DNA of 64,000 nt from Castellaniella hirudinis_A. Lineage in GTDB: Bacteria > Pseudomonadota > Gammaproteobacteria > Burkholderiales > Burkholderiaceae_B. A program made the position numbers and the translations under genes. The notes below the pieces were generated by a model that was given only the letters and a program-made list of their open reading frames with translations, did not search any database and was not told the origin of the DNA. Position 1 is the stretch's first letter. Each line of letters opens with the position of its first letter. The stretch is from the NCBI RefSeq assembly GCF_047468865.1, contig NZ_JBLGTV010000005.1, positions 1 through 64,000 of the forward strand. The letters are read 5' to 3'. Of the stretch, positions 56,613 through 64,000 are shown in pieces.

Positions 56613-57890
56613 TTAATCAAGTCGGTCGGCCGCATCCGCCGCTTGGGTGCGCCGCCGGTCGTGGCGCATGCCGAACCGGCCCGATAGCCAGGACAACAGG
56701 GCGCAGGCGGCCAGCACCGCAGTCAGCGGCAGCGGGCTGTCGGTGTGCCACAGGCTGATGGCCAGGCCGGCCGCCGCCCCGCAAAACATCTGCATCGACC
56801 CCATGAGGGCGGATGCGGTTCCCAGGCGGGGACCTTGTTCGGCCAGCGCCAGGGCGGCGGAATTGGGCCCGACAAAGCCTTGGCTGGCCATGAAGCCCAT
56901 CAGGCACAGCATCAGCAAGGGCAGATTGATCCAGCCCAGCAGCGTCAGGGCCAGGGCGGCCAGGGTCATCAGAACCAGCGTGAACTGGGCGCGCATCAAG
57001 AGCGCCAGCGGGCGGTGGCGGTTCAGCAGGCGGGCGCTGAACTGCGCCGCCACGATCAGGCACAGCGCGTTCAGGCCGAACAGCAGGCCGAACCAGCGGG
57101 GGTCGATGCCGTACAGGTCGATGAACACCAGGGGCGAGCCGGCAATATAGGCGAACATGCCCGCCGTGCCCAGACCGCCCGCCAGCGAATAGCCCATGAA
57201 GCCGCGGTGCGCCAGCAGGTGGCCGAAATTGTGCAGGATCGTGCGCACGGCCAGCGGGGTGCGGCGCTCCGGCGCCAGGGATTCTTCCATGCGCAGCAAG
57301 ACGGCCAGCCCCAGCAGCGCGCCGGCCCCGGCCATCAGGTAGAACACCAGCCGCCAGGAGCCCAGCATCACCGCCTGCCCGCCCAGCAGCGGCGCCAGGA
57401 TCGGCATCACGCCCATGACCAGCATGAGCAGGGACAGGGCCTGGGCGGCCTGCCGGGTGTCCAGGTGGTCGCGGATCACCGCCCGGGGCACCACCATGCC
57501 CGCCGCCCCGCCGAAGGCCTGCACCACGCGCCAGGCGGTCAGGTGGCCGATGTCCTGGCTGGTGGCGCAGGCCAGCGACGCCACCGTGAACAGGGCCAGG
57601 CCGCCCAGCAGCGGCAGGCGGCGTCCGTAGCGGTCGGCCAGCGGGCCGTAGAGCAGCTGCGCCAGCGCCAGGCCCAGGAGATAGCTCGCCAGGGTGCGTT
57701 CGACCAGGCCTTGGGGCACCTGCAGTTCATCGGCCATGTGGCCGAAGGCGGGCAGGTACATGTCGATGGCCAGTGGCCCCAGGGCGGCCAGCGCCCCCAT
57801 GAGGACGAGCCATCCGGGCATCAGGGAGGGGAAAAAACGGAGCATAAAGAAGGGGTGGCGCAGGTGTGGTGGCGCGACAACGCCAGTCAT
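56613..57890 (-). CDS. Bcr/CflA-type multidrug MFS exporter
   Basis: The 425-residue protein has 12 membrane segments and the Bcr/CflA signatures ALAALGPLAIDMYLPAFGHMADEL, LLYGPLADRYGRRLPLL (MFS loop 2-3) and GGAAGMVVPRAVIRD. It probably exports drugs or metabolites such as bicyclomycin analogues or sulfathiazole. Start 57890 is listed; an in-frame ATG at 57845 (MLRFFPSLMPGW) is also plausible, and neither has a clear ribosome site. A TATAGT -10-like box lies at 57902-57907, which would make the 57890 mRNA nearly leaderless. Confidence 0.85.
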   Translation of the reverse strand: MTGVVAPPHLRHPFFMLRFFPSLMPGWLVLMGALAALGPLAIDMYLPAFGHMADELQVPQGLVERTLASYLLGLALAQLLYGPLADRYGRRLPLLGGLALFTVASLACATSQDIGHLTAWRVVQAFGGAAGMVVPRAVIRDHLDTRQAAQALSLLMLVMGVMPILAPLLGGQAVMLGSWRLVFYLMAGAGALLGLAVLLRMEESLAPERRTPLAVRTILHNFGHLLAHRGFMGYSLAGGLGTAGMFAYIAGSPLVFIDLYGIDPRWFGLLFGLNALCLIVAAQFSARLLNRHRPLALLMRAQFTLVLMTLAALALTLLGWINLPLLMLCLMGFMASQGFVGPNSAALALAEQGPRLGTASALMGSMQMFCGAAAGLAISLWHTDSPLPLTAVLAACALLSWLSGRFGMRHDRRRTQAADAADRLD

Positions 57891-57941
57891 GGTTTTGGCG
57901 CTACTATAACAAGGACCTGATTTGAATTGAGGGAGGCTCTG

Positions 57942-59201
57942 TTGACTGCAATTGCATCCATCATCGAAAACAAACTGGGGGCTTTACCCTTTCCAGTCTC
58001 CATGCGACTGCCGGATGGCGAGAAAATCGGCCCGCCCGATGCGCGCCTGCACTTCGATATCCGGGATCACACGGTGTTGGGCCATTTCGCCGCGGGCGAG
58101 GTCGGGGCACTGGGCGAAGACTACGTCGATGGCAAATTTGAATTCAGCGGCGCCATGCGCGATCTCATGCGCCTGGCCGCCGGGATTCTGCCGGGATCGC
58201 CCGTGGCCGCCGCCCAGCTGGGGTGGTTCACCAGCCTGGTGCAGCGCCTGGTGTCGGTCTGGCGGCATTCGGTCGACCGCGATGCGCGCCAGATCGAATT
58301 CCACTACGATCTATCGGACGAGTTCTACGCCCTTTGGCTCGATCCGCGCCGGGTGTATTCCTGCGCCTACTACCGGCGGCCCGACATGACGGTGGCCGAA
58401 GCCCAGGAAGCCAAGCTGGATCACATCTGCCGCAAGCTGGCCCTGAAATCCGGCGAACGTTTTCTGGATGTGGGCGGGGGCTGGGGGGGCTTGATGCTGT
58501 GGGCCGCCGAACACTATGACATCGACGTCACCGGCATCACGCTGTCGCACCACCAGCATGCCTATGTCAACCAGATCATCCAGGAAAAAGGCCTGGCGGG
58601 CCGCGTGCGCATGCAGTTGCTGGACTACCGCAAGCTGGATGAATCCAGGCCCTACGACAAAATTTCTTCGGTGGGGATGTTCGAGCACGTCGGCCGATCC
58701 CAACTGACGGGCTATTTTGCCAAGCTCTACCGCCTGGTGCGCCCGGGGGGGCTGATTCTCAACCACGGCATCACCGCGGGCGGCATCAGCAACGCCGAAC
58801 TCGGCGCCGGGATGGGCGATTTCATCGAAAAATTCATTTTCCCCGGGGGCGAGCTGTCCCACATCCATTATGTGCTGCAGTCCATGGCCGAGGCCGGCCT
58901 GGAAGACCTGGACGTCGAGAACATCCGGCCGCATTATGCGCGCACCCTGTGGGCCTGGAGCGACGCCCTGGAAAGCCGCCTGGATCAGGCCCGCGCCATC
59001 CTGAATACCCCCGAGGGCGAACGGTCCTTGCGGGCTTATCGCATGTACCTGGCGGGGTGCGCCATGGGCTTTGAATATGGCTGGATCGCCTTGCACCAGA
59101 TCATCGCCCAGCGCCAGCCCTCGGGGCGCGCCGACGAGCTCGATTACCCCGCCGATCAGGCCTACCCCTGGCGCCGCGACTACATCTATCGGCGAGCATA
59201 A
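57942..59201 (+). CDS. cfa: Cyclopropane-fatty-acyl-phospholipid synthase family methyltransferase
   Basis: The 419-residue protein (TTG start) has the CFA pattern: HYDLSDEFYALWLDPRRVYSCAYYRRP, ERFLDVGGGWGGLMLWAAEHYDIDVTGITLS for SAM binding, SVGMFEHVGRSQL and GGELSHIHYVLQSM. It adds a methylene group from SAM across double bonds of membrane phospholipid acyl chains. AGGGAGG lies 5 bp before the TTG at 57942, which is why I reject the in-frame TTG at 57927. It diverges from the exporter gene. Confidence 0.88.
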   Translation: MTAIASIIENKLGALPFPVSMRLPDGEKIGPPDARLHFDIRDHTVLGHFAAGEVGALGEDYVDGKFEFSGAMRDLMRLAAGILPGSPVAAAQLGWFTSLVQRLVSVWRHSVDRDARQIEFHYDLSDEFYALWLDPRRVYSCAYYRRPDMTVAEAQEAKLDHICRKLALKSGERFLDVGGGWGGLMLWAAEHYDIDVTGITLSHHQHAYVNQIIQEKGLAGRVRMQLLDYRKLDESRPYDKISSVGMFEHVGRSQLTGYFAKLYRLVRPGGLILNHGITAGGISNAELGAGMGDFIEKFIFPGGELSHIHYVLQSMAEAGLEDLDVENIRPHYARTLWAWSDALESRLDQARAILNTPEGERSLRAYRMYLAGCAMGFEYGWIALHQIIAQRQPSGRADELDYPADQAYPWRRDYIYRRA

Positions 59202-59581
59202 GGCCGGCCATGAAATCGTCCGCCGGGATGATTTCATGGCGGTCGAATCCAACCCCCGATGCCGGTTTTCCGGCATCGGGAAAGCCTGCCGATTCAGGCG
59301 TCCGGGCTGGGCGTTTCTTTGGGGGTTTCTTCTTGCATTTCGATAAAGGTCTTTATTTTCTGTGATTTAGCGTGTAAAATAGCGCTTCTGTTGTATCTCT
59401 GTTGTTCAATTCTGTTCGCGACAATGCCCCTTTTGGGGTTTGTCTTCGACTGTCTACGGTGCTTCGCACCGACAGTGTCGGTATGTATTGGCGGTTTTTC
59501 ACTGTCTTCCGCACACCCTCCCCTAAGCTATGGCGTTTGGCACAATGGCTCCAGGCGTCTCCGTAACCCAAAGGAGGCTTT
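59202..59581 (+). promoter_or_regulatory. 380-bp leader of the betaine/proline ABC transporter with hairpins
   Basis: No protein-coding gene is supported in this gap. A perfect 11-bp hairpin (59255-59265 with 59270-59280, loop TTTT) follows cfa and may end it. A small CCCC-TTTT-GGGG-TTT hairpin lies at 59427-59441, and a longer hairpin with GGTGC-TTC-GCACC inside CTGTC/GACAG lies at 59450-59475. The middle part (59340-59410) is AT-richer and presumably holds the promoter. AAGGAGG precedes the next ATG. The two hairpins near the start could be part of a structured 5' leader. Confidence 0.5.
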
Positions 59582-60637
59582 ATGTCTATTTCTTCCTATT
59601 TGCCGCATCAGGCGGCTTCGTCTTCCCGTTGGTCCAAGCCGTTGCTGGGGCTGGCCCTGGCGGCCACCTTGTCCGGCCTGTCGATGGCGCCCACGGCGGC
59701 CCTGGCCGCCGATGCGCCGCAGTGCGAGCTGGATCGCCCCATGCGCTTTGGCGGGATGAACTGGGAATCCAATCTGGTTCTGGTGGAAATCGAGCGTTTC
59801 ATCGTCAAAAACGGCTATGGCTGCGAATCCGAAGTCCTGCCCACCGAAACCCTCCCGGCCCTGGCCGCCTTGCAGCGCGGCGATCTCGACATCAACAGCG
59901 AAATCTGGCTGAACAGCACGCTCGAACCCTGGACCCAGGCCGAGGCCTCCGGCAAGGTCAAGCGCATCGGCGACATCTACATGGGCGGCGAAGCCTGGTT
60001 CATCCCCAAATACACGGCTGAACGCCTGCCCGATCTGAAAAAAGCCGCCGATCTGCCCAAATACTGGGAGAGCTTCAAAGACCCCGAAGAACCCTCCAAG
60101 GGCCGCTTCTACGGATGCCCGGCCGGCTGGGGCTGCGAAGTCGTCAGCACCAACCTGTTCAAGGCGCTGGGCCTGGGCGATACCTTCACCCTGTTTTCCC
60201 CGGGCACGGGCGCCACACAGAAGGCCGCTCTGACCGCGGCCTACAACCGCAAGGAAAACGTCGTCTTTTACTACTGGTATCCCACCCCGCTGGTGGGCTC
60301 TATGGATTTGGTCAAGCTCGAACTGCCCCCCTATAACGCCGAGCAGCAAAAGTGCCTGACCGACCCCAACTGCGAAAACCCGCAGGCCACGGATTACCCG
60401 GAAAATCCGGTTTTCACGGCGGTCACCACGCAGTTCACCCAGGACGCGCCCAAGCTGACCGAATTCCTCGCCAAGGTCAGCGTCCCGCTGGACGACATGA
60501 ACGAAGCCATGGCCTACATGGAAAAAAACGAAGCCGAGCCTGAGCCCACCGCCATGTGGTTCCTGAAGAACAAGCAGGACGTCTGGACCCAATGGCTGCC
60601 CGCCGACGTGACAGAACGGGTCAAGGCCGCCTTGTAA
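59582..60637 (+). CDS. proX: Periplasmic substrate-binding protein of a glycine-betaine/proline-type ABC transporter
   Basis: The 351-residue protein has a signal peptide with cleavage near ALAADAPQCE (about residues 42-44) and an OpuAC/ProX-type domain: RFGGMNWESNLVLVEIERFIVKNGYGCESEVLPTETLPALAALQRGDLDINSEIWLNS. Aromatic-rich segments (GGEAWFIPKY, VVFYYWYPTPL) fit cation-pi binding of quaternary ammonium compounds. It lies first in an X-W-V operon, the reverse of E. coli proVWX. Exact substrate (betaine, choline, proline or a related osmolyte) is not determined. Confidence 0.88.
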   Translation: MSISSYLPHQAASSSRWSKPLLGLALAATLSGLSMAPTAALAADAPQCELDRPMRFGGMNWESNLVLVEIERFIVKNGYGCESEVLPTETLPALAALQRGDLDINSEIWLNSTLEPWTQAEASGKVKRIGDIYMGGEAWFIPKYTAERLPDLKKAADLPKYWESFKDPEEPSKGRFYGCPAGWGCEVVSTNLFKALGLGDTFTLFSPGTGATQKAALTAAYNRKENVVFYYWYPTPLVGSMDLVKLELPPYNAEQQKCLTDPNCENPQATDYPENPVFTAVTTQFTQDAPKLTEFLAKVSVPLDDMNEAMAYMEKNEAEPEPTAMWFLKNKQDVWTQWLPADVTERVKAAL

Positions 60638-60646
60638 GGGGGGCAT

Positions 60647-61501
60647 ATGTTTCCTGAACTGATCTCGGCTCGGGATCTGCAGCGGCCCATTGACGATTTC
60701 GTCAATGGGCTGGTCATGCAGTATTCCGATATCCTGCGCGCCATTACCCAGCCTTTGCTGGATCTGCTCATCTGGGCCGACAACCTGCTGCGTCATTCGC
60801 CCTGGTGGGCCATCGTGCTGGTGGTGGTGGGCATCGCCTGGCTGGGCAGCCGCAAGTGGCGCTTCAGCCTGGCCATGGGCGGGTTGCTGTGCCTGCTGGG
60901 GGCCATCGGCCTCTGGGAGGCCTCCATGCAGACGCTGTCGCTGATGCTGGTCGCCGTCGTGTTTTCCGTGGTGATCGGCATTCCGGTGGGCATCGCCATG
61001 GCCAGCTTCCGCTGGGTGCGCACCGTCATGCTGCCGGTGCTGGACGTCATGCAGACCATGCCCAGCTTCGTCTACCTGATTCCCGTGGTGATGTTGTTCA
61101 ACCTGGGCAAGCTGGCGGCGCTTTTCGCCACTGTCATCTATGCCGTGCCGCCGGTCATCCGCCTGACCGACCTCGGCATCCGCCTGGTCGATGCCGAAGT
61201 CCTCGAAGCCTCGCGTTCGTTCGGCGCCAGCCGCACGCGCCAGCTGTTCGGCGTGCAGCTGCCGCTGGCCATGCCCAACATCATGGCGGGCATCAACCAG
61301 ACCACCATGATGGCGCTGGCCATGGTGGTGATCGCCTCCATGATCGGGGTGCGCGGCCTGGGCTACGAAGTCCTGCAGGGCATCAATCGCCTGCAGGTGG
61401 GGCGTGGCCTGCTGGCGGGCCTGGGCATTGTGGTGCTGGCCATCATCTTCGATCGCATCACGCAGCAATTCGGCCAACGGCAACAAGCCCGGGGGGCCTG
61501 A
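60647..61501 (+). CDS. proW: ABC transporter permease of the glycine-betaine/proline system
   Basis: The 284-residue protein has six to seven membrane segments and the permease loop EASRSFGASRTRQLFGVQLPLAMPNIMAGINQTTMMALAMVVIASMIG, which is the OpuAB/ProW signature. It follows proX by 9 bp and precedes proV by 1 bp, so the three form one operon. It makes the inner-membrane channel driven by ProV. Confidence 0.9.
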   Translation: MFPELISARDLQRPIDDFVNGLVMQYSDILRAITQPLLDLLIWADNLLRHSPWWAIVLVVVGIAWLGSRKWRFSLAMGGLLCLLGAIGLWEASMQTLSLMLVAVVFSVVIGIPVGIAMASFRWVRTVMLPVLDVMQTMPSFVYLIPVVMLFNLGKLAALFATVIYAVPPVIRLTDLGIRLVDAEVLEASRSFGASRTRQLFGVQLPLAMPNIMAGINQTTMMALAMVVIASMIGVRGLGYEVLQGINRLQVGRGLLAGLGIVVLAIIFDRITQQFGQRQQARGA

Positions 61502-61502
61502 C

Positions 61503-62756
61503 ATGAACAAAATCGAAGTCCGCAATATTTATAAAATCTTCGGCCCGCACCCGGATCGCTGGCTGCAGGCCGCCCGCGACGGCCTGTCCAAAGAAGCCCT
61601 GCTCGACCGCAGCGGCCATACGCTGGGGTTGCGGGATATCAGCCTGTCCATCAAAGAAGGCGACATCCATGTCATCATGGGCCTGTCGGGCTCGGGCAAA
61701 TCGACGCTGATCCGGCATTTCAATCGCTTGATCGAACCCAGCGCGGGCCAGATCCTGGTGGATGGCGTGGATGTGGTGGGCCTGAAGCCCAAAGAACTGG
61801 AGCAATTCCGCCAGCAGAAAATGAGCATGGTGTTCCAGCGCTTCGGGCTGCTGCCGCATCGCACCGTGCTGGACAATGCCGCCTATGGCCTGGCGGTGCA
61901 GGGGGTGGGGCGCGCCCAGCGCAACGAACGCGCGAAACACTGGCTCGACCAGGTCGGCCTGTCCGGGTTCGAGGCGCAGTATCCGCATCAGTTGTCGGGC
62001 GGCATGCAGCAGCGCGTGGGCCTGGCCCGGGCGCTGGCCACCGATGCGGAGATCCTGCTGATGGACGAGGCGTTTTCCGCGCTCGACCCTTTGATTCGCC
62101 ACGAGATGCAGGATCAGCTGCTGGCCCTGCAGGCGCGCCTGAACAAGACCATCGTCTTCATCACCCACGATCTGGACGAAGCCTTGCGCCTGGGCAACCG
62201 CATCGCCATTTTGAAAGACGGCGAACTCATCCAGGAAGGCACGCCCGAAGACATTCTCCTGTCGCCCGCCAATGACTACATCGAATCTTTCCTGCAGGAC
62301 GTCAACCGGGGCAAGGTGCTCAATGCGTCGCATGCCGTCAACGAGCGTCCGCTCAACCTGACGATGCGCACAAAGCCCGCGCATGCCCTCGAACGTCTGC
62401 AGGCGCGCGGTTACGATTATGCCGCCGTCCTGGACGGCAAGCGCCTGGCGGGCGTCCTGATGCGCGACGATGCCCAGCGGGCGGTGCGGGACGGCGCGCG
62501 CGATATTGCGCGCTATCTTTCCGATATGGCGTCCGTGCCGGCGTCCGCCGGCCTGGACGAAGTCCTGGCGCGTTTGCTGCGCACCCCGGCACCCCTGGCC
62601 GTCACCGGCGAACAAGGGGAGTTCATCGGGGTGTTGTCACGCAGCAAAGTCGTCGAGCTGGTCACGCCCGCCGGCACGCCGTCCAATGACGCGGATGACG
62701 CCGGCACGCAGGCCGGGAAACCGGGGCTGGTTGCGGACGACACCTGCGCGGCCTGA
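61503..62756 (+). CDS. proV: ABC transporter ATPase of the glycine-betaine/proline system, with CBS-like tail
   Basis: The 417-residue protein has Walker A (GLSGSGKS, residues 60-67), the Q-loop FQRFGLLPHRTVLDN, ABC signature (LSGGMQQR), Walker B (ILLMDEAFSALDPLIRHEM) and the switch region ITHDLDEAL. A C-terminal CBS-pair-like region (about 315-395: LERLQARGYDYAAVLDGKRLAGVLMRDD) is the OpuAA/ProV form, which senses ionic strength in homologues. It completes the X-W-V operon. Confidence 0.92.
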   Translation: MNKIEVRNIYKIFGPHPDRWLQAARDGLSKEALLDRSGHTLGLRDISLSIKEGDIHVIMGLSGSGKSTLIRHFNRLIEPSAGQILVDGVDVVGLKPKELEQFRQQKMSMVFQRFGLLPHRTVLDNAAYGLAVQGVGRAQRNERAKHWLDQVGLSGFEAQYPHQLSGGMQQRVGLARALATDAEILLMDEAFSALDPLIRHEMQDQLLALQARLNKTIVFITHDLDEALRLGNRIAILKDGELIQEGTPEDILLSPANDYIESFLQDVNRGKVLNASHAVNERPLNLTMRTKPAHALERLQARGYDYAAVLDGKRLAGVLMRDDAQRAVRDGARDIARYLSDMASVPASAGLDEVLARLLRTPAPLAVTGEQGEFIGVLSRSKVVELVTPAGTPSNDADDAGTQAGKPGLVADDTCAA

Positions 62757-62777
62757 CGGGGCGCCACGGGCGGCCCT

Positions 62778-64000
62778 TCAGCGGGCCGGCCGTTGGCGCC
62801 GCAGCGTGTGGCCGTACCAGGCGAACAGCAGCAGGGAAGTCAGCGCCAGGCCAGCCATGGCCATGACCCACATGGTGCCCGCCCCCACCGGCGCGCCCGG
62901 CATGAACCAGGCCACCACGGGGGCCAGCCGGCCCGCCCCGGGGCCGTACCCCAGCCACCAGCCGCCGATCAGGCCCAGCCCGGTCAGGATGATGATCTGC
63001 AGCATCAGCGGCACGATTGCGATTTTGTAGGCGCGCAGGATATAGGCGCTGATGCAGTGCATGGCATCCCAGAAATGGAACCAGGGCGCGATCTGCAGCA
63101 GGGCCAGGGCGATGACGGCCACTTGGGCTTCATCGGTATACAGCGCCACGATCTGGGTCTGGGCGAAGATCAGAACCAGGTTGGTGAGCAGCGCCCCGAT
63201 GATCACCAGGGCGATTCCGTGCAGGCCGTTGCGGCGCGCCTCGGCCAGCTGACGGGCCCCCACGGCCTGGGCGGTCAGAGAGGCCGTCGACAGACTGAGC
63301 GACATGGGCAGCATATAGCACAGGGCCACCAGGTTGGCCAGTATTTGCTGGGCGCCGCTGGCGTACAGGCCGTCGCGGGCCACCAGCAGGGCCATGAAGC
63401 TGAAGGCGCAGACTTCGATCAGGTACGAGCCGCCCATGGGCAGCCCCAAGCGCAGCAACGCTTTCTGGTCGGCCCAGCGCGGTCGGCCGATGCGCAGCCC
63501 CAGTGCCGTGAAGGCCGGATGCCGTCCGACCATCCACCAGCCAGCGGCCAGCATCATCCAGTTGACCACCAGGGTGGCGGCCCCGGCGCCCACCGCCCCC
63601 ATGGGGGCCAGCCCCAGGCCGCCGAAAATAAACCAAAGGTTGAACAGGAGCTTGAAGGCGACGCTGCCCACGTTGATGAGCATGACGCCCCGGGTTTGCG
63701 AAATCGCGGTGGCCGTGGCGTAGATGGTGCGAAACAGCAGGGCCGAGGGCAAGGCGAGGGCCAGGGCGGCCAAGTAGCCCGCCACGCGCTCACGCACCGC
63801 GGGCTGGATGTCGCCGGACAGGGCCAGCCAGAAATCGGGGAACAGCAGGCTGGCCGCCCCCACCCCCGACAGGGCCAGGGCGAGCCAGATGCCCTGTCCC
63901 CAGGCGTGGCCCGCCAGGGCCGGCTGCCGGGCGCCGAAATGCTGGGCCACGATGGGAATCAGGGCGTGGATCACCCCCATCAGACCGACGAACACCGTGA
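62778..64000 (-). CDS. norM: MATE-family efflux protein (NorM-like), cut by window edge
   Basis: The minus-strand frame is open through the window end, giving at least 407 residues. It has the MATE pattern with about ten membrane spans in view, VFVGLMGVIHALIPIVAQHFGARQPALAGHAWGQG near the cut, then GYLAALALALPSALLFRTIYATATA, MLINVGSVAFKLLFNLWFIFGGLG and GLPMGGSYLIEVCAFSFMALLVA. About 55 N-terminal residues are missing. MATE exporters expel cationic drugs with a sodium or proton gradient. It converges on proV, with a 21-bp gap. Confidence 0.88.
   Translation of the reverse strand, partial: TVFVGLMGVIHALIPIVAQHFGARQPALAGHAWGQGIWLALALSGVGAASLLFPDFWLALSGDIQPAVRERVAGYLAALALALPSALLFRTIYATATAISQTRGVMLINVGSVAFKLLFNLWFIFGGLGLAPMGAVGAGAATLVVNWMMLAAGWWMVGRHPAFTALGLRIGRPRWADQKALLRLGLPMGGSYLIEVCAFSFMALLVARDGLYASGAQQILANLVALCYMLPMSLSLSTASLTAQAVGARQLAEARRNGLHGIALVIIGALLTNLVLIFAQTQIVALYTDEAQVAVIALALLQIAPWFHFWDAMHCISAYILRAYKIAIVPLMLQIIILTGLGLIGGWWLGYGPGAGRLAPVVAWFMPGAPVGAGTMWVMAMAGLALTSLLLFAWYGHTLRRQRPAR

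Noticed and set aside
59236..59260. A tRNA T-loop-like sequence (GGTCGAATCCAACCC)
   Set aside because: No acceptor stem, D-arm or anticodon arm can be folded from the upstream bases, and the stretch is the flank of a plain hairpin.

Overview
The window looks like a chromosomal segment of a GC-rich betaproteobacterium, probably order Burkholderiales and close to the Alcaligenaceae. This is inferred from the strong GC bias, the protein flavour, and core blocks such as pyrG-kdsA-eno-ftsB, purC-purE-purK-sua5 and holA-lptE-leuS. No rRNA or tRNA gene was seen. Most of the window is ordinary housekeeping and metabolism; the accessory DNA lies mainly in the first 7.5 kb.

1-2.6 kb: the 5' part of an IS21-family element, a short orphan coding fragment, a type I-C-like CRISPR array (18 repeats, 17 spacers, transcribed on the minus strand) with an AT-rich leader, and directly next to the leader a broken internal piece of cas3. 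No other cas gene is present, so the array looks like the survivor of a deletion of the cas operon. 2.6-5.8 kb: a two-component flavin-dependent 4-hydroxyphenylacetate 3-hydroxylase (oxygenase C2 and reductase C1 with a MarR-like tail) and a convergent AraC regulator. 5.9-7.5 kb: a type II restriction-modification pair, a BglII/BstYI-type endonuclease convergent with an MT-A70 adenine methyltransferase. The methyltransferase promoter is followed by two direct AGATCT-containing repeats, which may be both operator and target site.

7.6-21.8 kb: ybaK, xerD, a molybdate cluster (ModE box, modA, modB, a modC lacking its C-terminal domain, modE, a yeast-type cytosine deaminase, mogA), fba, the overlapping purC-purE-purK-sua5 run, a MaoC protein, a flavin reductase, pdxH, a ChaC-like protein and tcdA. 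22-29.8 kb: prpE, an Atg22/UMF1-like transporter, acsA, a second MFS transporter coupled to a 45-codon membrane peptide, and a LysR regulator. 29.9-33 kb: a soluble PAS-PAS BdlA-like transducer and an Aer-like transducer separated by an eight-unit heptanucleotide repeat. 33-41 kb: a Tat lipoprotein of the GH64 beta-1,3-glucanase type, marC, ETF-quinone oxidoreductase, a thioesterase, a succinyl-CoA:3-ketoacid CoA-transferase pair and an M24 peptidase.

41-56 kb: pyrG, kdsA, eno, ftsB, a lone TadE-like protein, hslO, an RDD protein, a 62-residue protein with its own promoter, palindromic operator, leader hairpin and terminator, an RlmL-like methyltransferase, hemJ, proA, holA, lptE and leuS. 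56-64 kb: rpmB-rpmG, a Bcr/CflA exporter, a cyclopropane-fatty-acid synthase with a TTG start, a 380-bp leader with hairpins, a betaine/proline-type ABC transporter in the order X-W-V, and a MATE exporter cut by the window edge.

The best candidates for a closer look are the restriction-modification locus with its duplicated AGATCT elements, the cas-less CRISPR remnant, the self-contained 62-residue gene, and the heptanucleotide tract between the two transducers.
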